DNA of 10,824 nt, taken from Fodinibius sp041642155 (lineage in GTDB: Bacteria > Bacteroidota > Rhodothermia > Balneolales > Balneolaceae). Where the stretch lies: positions 1-10,824 of the forward strand of contig NZ_JBEPWZ010000085.1 in the NCBI RefSeq assembly GCF_041642155.1, in the 5' to 3' direction. The translations under genes were made by a program, and so were the position numbers. The notes under the pieces are model-generated. The model was given only the letters and a program-made list of their open reading frames with translations. It made no database searches and was not told the origin of the DNA. This document shows positions 1-6,490 of the stretch, piece by piece; within the stretch, counting starts at the first letter, position 1, and each line of letters opens with the position of its first letter.

Positions 1-1482
1 CATGAGATCGATTTCGCCGGTACCCAGGTCATACAAACCGATTACCGACGTACCGAAAGTCAGCCTGTCCAAATCGGTCCCGGACCCCCGATCCGTCACA
101 AAAGCAAGCGCTGAGCCGTCGGGCGACCAGGCCGGCTGCAGGTCCGAATAGCGATCCTCCGTCAGTTTCCGCAGGGAATCCTGCTGCATATCATACATAT
201 ACAGGTCGGTGTAGCCCCCGTCCGAACCTGAGAATGCCAGCTTATGGCCGTCCGGCGACCATGCCGGATTGGTTATTGCCCCAACTTCCTCAAACGCAAG
301 CGTGCGTACCGTATGACCATCCTCAATATCAATAATAATAATCCGGTTATCGCCTTTGGCAAAAACCACGGCTGCAAAACGCTCGCCATCCGGCGACCAG
401 CTGCCGGCGGATTCTATAAAGCGGAGCGCATTCAGGTGCGGGTTGGTAACGGTGCTGGTCAGGCTGCGAATTATTTCACCGCTCTCCGCATCCGCCAAAA
501 ACAGTTCCACGGAAAACAGGTTTTTTTCTGAAATAAAGGCTACATACTGCCCATCCGGACTGAGGGAAGGTCCCGCATTGATGCCGCCGGTGCCTTTTGA
601 CTTTCCAAGGATTTTCTTCCCGACTTCAGAAGGGTCATTGTGTTCCTTTACCGTCTCGGCGTATTTTCTTTTGACGGACTCCTGCCACAGGGTAGACAGG
701 GAATCCATCGAAATATCAAGCGTTTCCTCTATTCCTTGACCCACCCCCTTCTGGGCACTGGTACTATACAGGGGGGGAACGACCTCATCGCCCCATACTC
801 CGCCAATATAAGTCCATACCGAGTGGCCATAGCGATAAGGGAAGTACTCACGGCTGTTGGCCAGATCCTTTAAACTGGGGATATCCTCCCGTCGAACCGC
901 ATCCCGCAGCCACATCCCCGTATGGGTATCTTCCGCTCCGACCGACAGGTACTCAGCCATCCCCTCGATAAACCAGAGGGGGAGCTGGCTGGTGGCCCGT
1001 ATACCGCCGATTTTTTCCGATGTCCGGGCAATATCATATTGAAAAGCATGCACCAGCTCATGTCCCAGTACATGATTCGTACTCTGATTAGCCTCTGCAA
1101 ACGGCATAATGACCCGGTTCCGGAGTCCCTCCGTCACCCCTCCGGTCCCCACCCCCACATTGGGTACAATATCATTCTGCTGGAAATCGGCGTGATTGGC
1201 ATAAATAATCAGCGGGTTGGTCGCGCTTATTTCATGTCCCAGCAAGTTGGAATGGCGATGGTACCAGCGCTCCGACAGACGGCCCAGATCTTTTACCGCT
1301 TCTGCCTCCCGGGGGTAGTGGTAAATGTCAAAATGCGAAGTCTCCAGAATCTGAAAATCGAAATCTTCATACTGCACCTTGTTGCGCCCGAAATACTGGG
1401 CTTCAGCAACAGGAACAGAAAAAGAAGCAAGAAGTAATAGTGGTAAAAATATGCCAGATAAATAATGTGCTGCCGATCGCAT
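1..1482 (-). CDS. Secreted peptidase-MA-like metalloprotease with TolB-type beta-propeller, 3' end outside window
   Basis: The minus strand is open for 494 codons from an ATG at 1482 to the window edge, so the C-terminus is missing. Residues 1-28 form a signal peptide (hydrophobic stretch about 10-25, likely cleavage after AEA). A gluzincin-type zinc motif HELVH lies at 141-145, followed by WFIEGMAEY at 170-178, whose E173 is the likely third ligand; this pattern fits peptidase MA-like enzymes. From about residue 300 there are PD40/TolB-like repeats, visible as LSPDG (307-311) and WSPDG at 362, 408 and 452. Proteins of this build are often annotated as TolB-like or 'biopolymer transporter Tol'. 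It should act in the periplasm or outside the cell; the substrate is unknown. An in-frame GTG at 1494 with an AAAGGCGG stretch about 7 nt upstream is an alternative start. It is divergent from galE. The fold and zinc site are well supported; actual proteolysis is inferred. Confidence 0.88.
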   Translation of the reverse strand, partial: MRSAAHYLSGIFLPLLLLASFSVPVAEAQYFGRNKVQYEDFDFQILETSHFDIYHYPREAEAVKDLGRLSERWYHRHSNLLGHEISATNPLIIYANHADFQQNDIVPNVGVGTGGVTEGLRNRVIMPFAEANQSTNHVLGHELVHAFQYDIARTSEKIGGIRATSQLPLWFIEGMAEYLSVGAEDTHTGMWLRDAVRREDIPSLKDLANSREYFPYRYGHSVWTYIGGVWGDEVVPPLYSTSAQKGVGQGIEETLDISMDSLSTLWQESVKRKYAETVKEHNDPSEVGKKILGKSKGTGGINAGPSLSPDGQYVAFISEKNLFSVELFLADAESGEIIRSLTSTVTNPHLNALRFIESAGSWSPDGERFAAVVFAKGDNRIIIIDIEDGHTVRTLAFEEVGAITNPAWSPDGHKLAFSGSDGGYTDLYMYDMQQDSLRKLTEDRYSDLQPAWSPDGSALAFVTDRGSGTDLDRLTFGTSVIGLYDLGTGEIDLM

Positions 1483-1995
1483 CGTACTACCCACTGTCAA
1501 ACCGCCTTTCTTGGTTAACTTTTCAAAAATAAAGAATAGCATGTAGAGAATAAATAGAATTATCCGTGATATTTCCGTAACGGCCGTTGCTACAAAAGCC
1601 GTGAACGCCGGTAGAATCACTATGCCCAATAGAGACAGGAAGAAAAATTATTCCATCTAAGTCCATAATTAAAACATCTTAATTTTTTCTATGAACCATT
1701 ATTACATTTATATTCCGGGAAATGAAGAGCTGTTTTCAATACAGATGAAGTTTATTAACGGAGTACATCTCCCTGACTTCTTATCCCCCGAATGAATCGG
1801 GAGAGATTCGTATGATTTTTCAAAATATTGTAAATATTTCCTGTTTAACACGTTCTTCTTCCCGGGAGGATAGCCTTGGGCAGCACTTTTGGCAAAGCAG
1901 GAGGATTGACGATATTTACGTATTATAGGATTCAGTCAGGTTGTAATATCTATTTAAACGGCAAAGACATTAATTTAATCCATAGAGATACTTAG
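1483..1995. other. Divergent intergenic region between protease gene and galE
   Basis: This 513-bp spacer holds no convincing gene; the only ORFs are under 20 codons with no ribosome site. It must carry the promoters of both flanking divergent genes. A perfect 10-bp palindrome AACGGCCGTT lies at 1579-1588 in the half nearer the protease gene. A short dyad CCCGA/TCGGG lies at 1787-1801. For galE the best promoter guess is TTTG at 1888-1891 with TATTTACG at 1913-1920, a poor match. A GC-richer patch at about 1860-1910 interrupts the AT-rich sequence. The long leader leaves room for regulation, but no riboswitch is recognised. Confidence 0.5.
1524..1554 (-). promoter_or_regulatory. Possible Bacteroidota-type promoter of the protease gene
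   Basis: On the minus strand TATTTTTG (1531-1524) matches the TAnnTTTG -7 consensus known from Bacteroidota. A TTTA (1554-1551) sits 19 nt upstream where TTTG would be expected. Transcription would start about 35 nt before the ATG at 1482. The -33 element is imperfect and the region is AT-rich, so this is a weak call. Confidence 0.3.
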
Positions 1996-3003
1996 ATGAA
2001 TATATTGGTTACAGGGGGTGCCGGGTATATAGGCAGCCATACGGTCGTAGAACTTCTGAATGACAAGCACGAAGTGGTGGTCGTTGACAATCTCTCGAAC
2101 AGCAAAGAAGAAGCCCTGACTCGGGTGGAAGAGATCACCGGCCGGTCACTCACCTTCTATAAAACTAATTTGCTGGACAAAGAAGCGCTGGGTGACATTT
2201 TTGCCCGGCACGAGGTTGATGCCGTCATTCATTTTGCAGGGTATAAGGCGGTGGGCGAATCGGTCAGCAAACCGCTCTCCTATTATCACAATAATGTGAC
2301 CGGCACGCTCTATCTTTGCGAGGTGATGCAAAAACACGGGGTCTCGAACCTGGTCTTCAGCTCTTCGGCCACCGTCTACGGGGATCCCCATACAGTGCCT
2401 ATCCGGGAAGATTTTCCGCTTCAAACCACCAATCCGTATGGACGAACGAAACTGTTTATTGAAAAGATCCTGCGCGACCTTCACAGGGCAAACGAACGCT
2501 GGAATATTGCCCTTCTGCGCTATTTTAATCCCGTCGGGGCGCACAAAAGCGGACGCATTGGCGAAGATCCCAATGACATTCCCAATAACCTGATGCCCTA
2601 TATCACGCAGGTTGCCGTGGGAAAGCTTGACCGGCTGTCGGTGTTCGGTGATGATTATCCCACTCACGACGGTACCGGGGTCCGCGACTACATCCATGTG
2701 GTTGACCTGGCGGTGGGGCACCTGAAAGCGCTGGAGAAACTATCGGAAAAACCGGGGGTTGTCACCTACAACCTGGGCACGGGACAGGGATACAGCGTAC
2801 TGGACGTAGTCAAGGCCTTCGAGGAGGCATCGGGGCAAGAGGTCCCCTACCAAATCACCGACCGGCGTCCCGGTGACATTGCGAGCTGCTACGCTGATCC
2901 CGGCAAAGCGGAAAAGGAGCTGGGATGGAAAGCCCGGCGCACCCTTCTGGATATGTGCAGGGACTCCTGGCGATGGCAGTCTCAGAATCCCAACGGATAT
3001 TAG
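1996..3003 (+). CDS. galE: UDP-glucose 4-epimerase GalE
   Basis: GalE interconverts UDP-glucose and UDP-galactose in the cytoplasm using bound NAD, linking galactose use to precursors for polysaccharides. The 335-residue product has the usual length for this short-chain dehydrogenase/reductase family. It shows the NAD-binding GGAGYIGS at 7-14, the SSSATVYG block with catalytic S124, and the YGRTK motif with Y148 and K152. LRYFNPVGAH (174-183) and the C-terminal WKARRTLLDM-type region are also GalE-like. Aligned by eye to E. coli GalE, the position of gatekeeper Y299 is C298 here, as in the human-type enzymes that also handle UDP-GlcNAc/GalNAc. The ATG is fixed by an in-frame TAG immediately upstream (1993-1995). 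The ribosome site is weak. The neighbouring glycosyltransferase at 4308-5561 is a possible consumer of its products but lies in the opposite orientation. Confidence 0.97.
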   Translation: MNILVTGGAGYIGSHTVVELLNDKHEVVVVDNLSNSKEEALTRVEEITGRSLTFYKTNLLDKEALGDIFARHEVDAVIHFAGYKAVGESVSKPLSYYHNNVTGTLYLCEVMQKHGVSNLVFSSSATVYGDPHTVPIREDFPLQTTNPYGRTKLFIEKILRDLHRANERWNIALLRYFNPVGAHKSGRIGEDPNDIPNNLMPYITQVAVGKLDRLSVFGDDYPTHDGTGVRDYIHVVDLAVGHLKALEKLSEKPGVVTYNLGTGQGYSVLDVVKAFEEASGQEVPYQITDRRPGDIASCYADPGKAEKELGWKARRTLLDMCRDSWRWQSQNPNGY

Positions 3004-3053
3004 CAGGTAGTAGTTTTAGATAGTTAAGGCTGCTTATTTCCAACCTTCGACTC

Positions 3054-3084
3054 AAGGATTGATTATTGAAATTTTCCAATCCTT
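3054..3084. terminator. Possible hairpin between convergent genes
   Basis: A perfect 8-bp stem AAGGATTG (3054-3061) / CAATCCTT (3077-3084) encloses a 15-nt loop between the convergent ends of galE and the secreted-protein gene. It could act as a terminator, but neither side has a clear T-tract directly after the stem and the stem is AT-rich. Confidence 0.3.
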
Positions 3085-3138
3085 CCTAATTTCCAGCTTC
3101 TAACTCGCTTTTATCTTTGACACACTGATTACTATTCC

Positions 3139-3900
3139 CTATTTGATAAAAGTGGTCCGGTCTACGCCCGTATTCCCCGTTCTTGAATCGTAACCGTACA
3201 CTGTAATTTGATAGGCTCCCTCCTCTTCGGGCGAAAAGCTGGTCTCGAAGGTATTTTGCTTTCCGGCATAGTCCATCACTTTCCGGGCTACCTCCCGCTC
3301 TCCCTTGCTGACGACAGCGGTAAATTCCATCTCGTCGCTGTCCCACATGCCCCCCGGTTCGATGGGACACCCGCACATCATGACCGCATTGGCCCTGATG
3401 GTCATGGTGTCACTGCTGTTGCGCTCGTGTGCCTGGGGCTGAAGGATGTCAATGGCAAAGCCCGGAATCTCGAGCACTACGCCATCCCCGGTGATATCCT
3501 TCCCCGGAATCAGCCAAAGCTGGGTACTGGAAGTAACTTCGGACTGTCTTTGGGCAACCGGGGCCGTCGCGGAAATCGTCACAAAGGTCGGTTCCGAAAG
3601 CTCAAAAGTAGTCTCAAACTTAGCTGCCCCTTCGCTGCTCAAATCCACATACCGCCGGTGCGGCTGCCGCATGATTCGTTCCGTATCACCGGTGGAACCT
3701 TCGGTCAGCCCTTCGGCCAGCAGCTCCCCCGTATTGATATCCGTTATCGTTACGCGGGCCCCGTTCATCGAGGACCCGATAAACTTGGCGTCCTTCGCCT
3801 TGGCACGCACCACAACCGTTGTGGATTCCTGTGCCATACCACTCCATACCAAACAACCGGAGAACACCATATAGAGAAAGATCGTCTTTAGTTTCATCAT
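3139..3900 (-). CDS. Secreted protein of unknown function, regulatory-like and Ig-like domains with MMCGCP motif
   Basis: The 253-residue product begins with a signal peptide (hydrophobic residues about 7-20, likely cleavage after GMA at 23). A cysteine at 16 (FSGC) resembles a lipobox, but the following hydrophobic stretch and the A|Q site favour an ordinary secreted protein. Residues about 26-150 read as a beta-sandwich (GARVTITDINTGELLAEG at 47-64), like carboxypeptidase-regulatory folds. Residues about 150-253 form a second Ig-like beta domain ending in YQITVYGYDSRTGNTGVD. Between them lies a compact MMCGCP motif (174-179) followed by EPGGMW (181-186), suggestive of a disulfide or metal site. 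I do not recognise the family with certainty and assign no reaction. There are two tandem ATG codons (3900 and 3897), and no strong ribosome site helps choose. It is last in a minus-strand group behind a small membrane protein (145-nt gap) and a glycosyltransferase. Confidence 0.82.
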   Translation of the reverse strand: MMKLKTIFLYMVFSGCLVWSGMAQESTTVVVRAKAKDAKFIGSSMNGARVTITDINTGELLAEGLTEGSTGDTERIMRQPHRRYVDLSSEGAAKFETTFELSEPTFVTISATAPVAQRQSEVTSSTQLWLIPGKDITGDGVVLEIPGFAIDILQPQAHERNSSDTMTIRANAVMMCGCPIEPGGMWDSDEMEFTAVVSKGEREVARKVMDYAGKQNTFETSFSPEEEGAYQITVYGYDSRTGNTGVDRTTFIK

Positions 3901-3933
3901 AATAGTAGGAAGTATTGATGTTAAAATTTACCT

Positions 3934-3956
3934 TAAGTAATTACTATAAGTAATTA
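3934..3956. repeat. Tandem TAAGTAATTA repeat upstream of the secreted-protein gene
   Basis: TAAGTAATTA occurs at 3934-3943 and again at 3947-3956, a 13-bp period. The first copy overlaps a perfect 10-bp palindrome AGTAATTACT (3936-3945). The pair lies 34 to 56 bp ahead of the ATG of the minus-strand gene starting at 3900, where a promoter or operator would be expected. The surrounding DNA is very AT-rich, so chance is possible. Confidence 0.45.
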
Positions 3957-4015
3957 ATTGGGAATAAAATATTGTTATACATAATAATTTATATAAAAAC
4001 TGACTGATGTTTTTT

Positions 4016-4040
4016 AAAATGAGGCCAGCCCTCTACCTCA
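4016..4040 (-). terminator. Weak terminator-like hairpin after the small membrane protein gene
   Basis: Read on the minus strand, TGAGG (4040-4036) pairs with CCTCA (4024-4020) around an 11-nt loop, followed by TTTT and then A-rich sequence. It comes 5 nt after the stop of the 62-residue gene. The stem is short, so it may only partly separate that gene from the next one downstream. Confidence 0.35.
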
Positions 4041-4045
4041 AAGCT

Positions 4046-4234
4046 TTACAGCACTTCCATGATCAAATACATGACCGCGGCAGATCCTCCCAGCAGTAAA
4101 AGAACAATCACATAGGCTTCCGCCCTACTGCTCCCGTCTTTTTCAAGCGCCCGGACCAGGCCCCTGACCGGAATCTTCCAGAACCAGGCCAGGACAAGGA
4201 TCCCGATGACGACTGCTGCCAAAATTATTACCAT
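4046..4234 (-). CDS. Small membrane protein with two predicted helices
   Basis: This 62-residue product has two clear hydrophobic segments, about residues 2-19 (IILAAVVIGILVLAWFW) and about 42-61 (VIVLLLLGGSAAVMYLIM). They are joined by a charged stretch of about 22 residues containing VRALEKDGSSRAEA. The layout suggests an inner-membrane hairpin. An in-frame TAA lies six codons upstream of the ATG, so this is the only ATG start. It sits 73 nt after the glycosyltransferase stop on the same strand and may be co-transcribed with it. I do not recognise a family. The membrane pattern makes it more likely real than a chance ORF. Confidence 0.6.
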   Translation of the reverse strand: MVIILAAVVIGILVLAWFWKIPVRGLVRALEKDGSSRAEAYVIVLLLLGGSAAVMYLIMEVL

Positions 4235-4307
4235 GGAAATAGCACCGGCTTATACACCTATCGGAATTCACTACTGCTTAAATATAACAACCATACGAAT
4301 GCCCGAC

Positions 4308-5561
4308 TCATTCCATCTCCTTTCCCAGCCGGTTTTTTTCCTCAATCCACCGGGACATATACTTGGTGCTGGCCGTGGTATGATGCAGTAAGATCCCACC
4401 TATAAAATTGTTGCGGCGGTGCGGTCGCAGGTTTTGCCGGATAGTACCCAACCGGTCGGTAAATTCGTCCGCAAACTGCTCTTTATCAAACCGCTCGTTA
4501 ATAATACGAATACCTCGCTGCTGCGCACGGGCCCAGGCTTCCCGGTCAGTATACAACTGAACAGCGGACGAGGCAATCCTTTGGGGTTCATCCGCAACGG
4601 CTCCGCTCCACGGCAGGCGGCCCGAAAGCCCCTCCGCCCCGATACTGGTCGTTACGCTGGGCGTCCCGCACCTCATTGACTCCACCAGTTTGCCCTTGAG
4701 CCCCGCCCCGAACCGAAGAGGAGCAAGCGTCACCCTTCCGCTTCGAACGACTCCTTTGGCATCTCCCGCCCTCCCCTCGATATAAAAGCCGTCCCCCGGA
4801 CAGTCTAACTGCCTTGCTTTCCGGGAGGGATAGGCCCCGTAGATATGCAGCTCCGCCTGCGGCAGCTGCCGGCGGACCAACGGCCAGACCTGCTGCTTTA
4901 GATACTGCACGGCATCCCAGTTGGGCGGGTGACGAAAATTACCGATGGTCACGAAGTCCCTGCGCTCCTCAAACCCCGGCCAGTCTTCCCGGTCCCCTTC
5001 CTCAACCGACGTCAGCAGGAAAGGGAGATAAAACAGCAGCGAAGCCTCAACGCCAAACAGGTTTTCCAGCAAGGTCATTTCAAAATCAGAAATTATAAGC
5101 GAAATATCACACCGTAAGATACTGGCTACCTCACGTTTAGCGGTATCATCTCCCAACAATTCACGGGGATCGAAGGGGCGGCCTTCCTGCACCGCCCGGC
5201 GGCGGGCGCGGCGCAGACAGTGCAGGTCCTCGGTATCCAGGATACGCACGGTATCGGGACACTGTTCCGCAACCCGCCAACCGAACTGTTCCTCTACAAT
5301 AAAGCGGTCAAACAGCACGGCCGAAGGCTGCAGTTTTATTATAAAGTCGTCAAATTCAGAACTGTTGATAGCCGTCTGCACGCACCGGATATCCCGCGCC
5401 CGGAGATCTGCGGCGTAGTCGCCTTCAGAAGCCGAAGTGGCAAACACTATTTCCCAGCCGTGGGACTGAAACAGCGAAATCAGCTGCAGCATACGACGTC
5501 CCGCTGCCGAGGAGTCGGGCTCCGGCCATACCGATCCGATAATTAGCAGTGATTGAGCCAT
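4308..5561 (-). CDS. GT-B fold glycosyltransferase, group 1 / GT4-like
   Basis: The 417-residue product resembles group 1 glycosyltransferases, which move a sugar from a nucleotide-sugar donor to a lipid- or sugar-linked acceptor at the cytoplasmic face of the membrane. The N-terminal half has the acceptor-side Rossmann start (LLIIGSVWPEPDSSAAGRR at 5-23). The C-terminal half carries GNFRHPPNWDAVQYL (207-221), then LAPLRFGAGLKGKLVESM (279-296), GTPSV (299-303) and GAEGL (308-312), the donor-binding signature of the family with E294 in the usual acidic position. There is no signal peptide. After the GT-B fold there is a basic tail of about 40 residues (from about 378, with HHTTASTKYMSRWIEEKN) that could contact the membrane or a partner. 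No strong ribosome site precedes the ATG. Acceptor and donor are unknown; a role in lipopolysaccharide, exopolysaccharide or protein glycosylation is inference. Confidence 0.9.
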   Translation of the reverse strand: MAQSLLIIGSVWPEPDSSAAGRRMLQLISLFQSHGWEIVFATSASEGDYAADLRARDIRCVQTAINSSEFDDFIIKLQPSAVLFDRFIVEEQFGWRVAEQCPDTVRILDTEDLHCLRRARRRAVQEGRPFDPRELLGDDTAKREVASILRCDISLIISDFEMTLLENLFGVEASLLFYLPFLLTSVEEGDREDWPGFEERRDFVTIGNFRHPPNWDAVQYLKQQVWPLVRRQLPQAELHIYGAYPSRKARQLDCPGDGFYIEGRAGDAKGVVRSGRVTLAPLRFGAGLKGKLVESMRCGTPSVTTSIGAEGLSGRLPWSGAVADEPQRIASSAVQLYTDREAWARAQQRGIRIINERFDKEQFADEFTDRLGTIRQNLRPHRRNNFIGGILLHHTTASTKYMSRWIEEKNRLGKEME

Positions 5562-5730
5562 GTTCTGTTATTAATTTTGTGCTGCTGTTCAGAGCGTACA
5601 ACTTACCATTTTATTTGTTTGCTATCATCTTGATTCTGTGTATTCCCTTTTAATTTAAGCCAGGAAAAGAGGGCATCAAAAAATACCCGGTGTGAAAAAA
5701 TTATCCGGACGTTCCTGCGACGCAGCTAAA

Positions 5731-5757
5731 ATCGCTTAACTTAAGAGGATAATAAAC
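5731..5757 (+). repeat. 27-bp direct repeat, copy 1
   Basis: The copy begins ATCGCTTAACTTAAGAGG and matches 5797-5823 at 24 of 27 positions. Its core CTTAACTTAAG (5734-5744) is a dyad with 5-bp arms around one base. The start-to-start distance between copies is 66 bp. It may be a regulator-binding site or part of a duplicated leader. It ends in AAGAGG plus an A-rich stretch that resembles a ribosome site, but only a five-codon frame follows. Confidence 0.75.
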
Positions 5758-5796
5758 GTGATTCGGGGTCATTAATGAAGATGCTGTTTTCAGAAT

Positions 5797-5823
5797 ATCG
5801 CTTAACCTAAGAGGGTAAGAAAC
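5797..5823 (+). repeat. 27-bp direct repeat, copy 2
   Basis: The copy begins ATCGCTTAACCTAAGAGG and differs from copy 1 at three positions (T/C, A/G, T/G). The dyad is kept as CTTA/TAAG with a 3-nt centre (5800-5810 region). It lies about 150 bp upstream of the DUF3127 start. The flanking bases differ between copies, so the repeated unit is bounded and not part of a longer duplication. Confidence 0.75.
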
Positions 5824-5972
5824 ACCGTCTCTCAGACAGAAATGAATTCTAAACGCTTCGTCTTTGCTCTCTCATCCAAGCGAAATTTTCACAGGTAATT
5901 TTTGCATGCCAGAGTTGGAGACCTTATCCTTAAGCAGCCTTCAACTATTAGAATGACCGCATACTACACGCT

Positions 5973-6338
5973 ATGGATTTACAATTAAAAGGAACCGTTA
6001 AGCAAATTTTGGAAGAACAGTCGGGCACCGGTAAAAACGGTCCCTGGCGCAAACGCGACTTTATCCTGGAAACGGAAGGAAAATATCCCAAGAACGTATG
6101 TATCACACAGTGGGGGGACAATATTGACCAGGCCGATGTGCAGGAAGGCGAAGAGATCGTGGCTCACATTGATATCCAGAGCCGGGAATACAAAGGCAAC
6201 TGGTATACCGATGTAAAGGCCTGGAAAATCGAAAAAGGTAGTGACATACAGGCCGGACCTCCGAATAATAATGCACCGTTTAATGACGAGGAACCGACGA
6301 TCGATCTCTCGGCCACCGATGATGACATTCCCTTTTAA
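5973..6338 (+). CDS. DUF3127 OB-fold protein with SSB-like C-terminal tip
   Basis: The 121-residue product matches my memory of the DUF3127 family, small OB-fold proteins of Bacteroidota thought to resemble single-stranded DNA-binding proteins. Residues 1-88 form the beta-rich domain, opening MDLQLKGTVKQILEEQSG, with WRKRDFILET (25-34) and a Trp/Tyr-rich final strand GNWYTDVKAWKIEK (75-88). Residues 89-115 are a Pro/Asn/acidic linker, and the last six residues are DDDIPF (116-121). E. coli SSB ends in the same acidic tip, which recruits replication and repair partners. This suggests a nucleoid or repair role, but DNA binding is inferred. No strong ribosome site is seen. The next gene lies 152 nt downstream with no clear terminator between them. 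Confidence 0.88.
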   Translation: MDLQLKGTVKQILEEQSGTGKNGPWRKRDFILETEGKYPKNVCITQWGDNIDQADVQEGEEIVAHIDIQSREYKGNWYTDVKAWKIEKGSDIQAGPPNNNAPFNDEEPTIDLSATDDDIPF

Positions 6339-6490
6339 TTGCACCCAGGGCCGTTAACCCCGAAATTCAGGTGTTATCCTGGCAAACAGATCTGATTGCA
6401 GCTCAATTTATACAAACAGGAAATAAAATCAGCGCGTATTCGTTCGAAAATATCAAACCGTGATAATATAAATTCCTTATAAAAAAAATA

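Larger units (their letters stand above)
5562..5972. other. Divergent intergenic region with duplicated element
   Basis: This 411-bp spacer separates the minus-strand glycosyltransferase from the plus-strand DUF3127 gene. No convincing gene is present; the longest candidate is an 18-residue frame at 5842-5898 without supporting features. Its main content is the pair of 27-bp direct repeats listed separately. It must hold both divergent promoters. TTTG at 5863-5866 and TAATTTTTG at 5896-5904 look promoter-like for the plus strand but are spaced too far apart to be a good match. Confidence 0.55.

Noticed and set aside
922..1437. 171-codon plus-strand frame
   Set aside because: It lies antisense to the protease gene, whose frame has a signal peptide, HELVH and SPDG motifs.
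1787..1801. CCCGA/TCGGG hairpin as a terminator
   Set aside because: The stem is only 5 bp with no T-run on either strand and no gene ends nearby.
2146..2721. 191-codon minus-strand frame
   Set aside because: It is antisense to galE and shows no domain features.
3850..3861. Lipobox FSGC in the secreted protein
   Set aside because: The hydrophobic segment continues past the cysteine and a better ordinary cleavage site (GMA before Q24) follows; Phe at -3 is also atypical.
3208..3891. 227-codon plus-strand frame
   Set aside because: It is antisense to the secreted-protein gene, which has a signal peptide and coherent beta-domain pattern in the other direction.
5731..5823. CRISPR array
   Set aside because: There are only two imperfect copies, the 39-bp gap has no further units, and no cas gene is present.
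5842..5898. 18-residue frame downstream of repeat copy 2, with AAGAGG upstream
   Set aside because: The ribosome-like site is about 30 nt away and the peptide shows no feature; there is no counterpart after copy 1.
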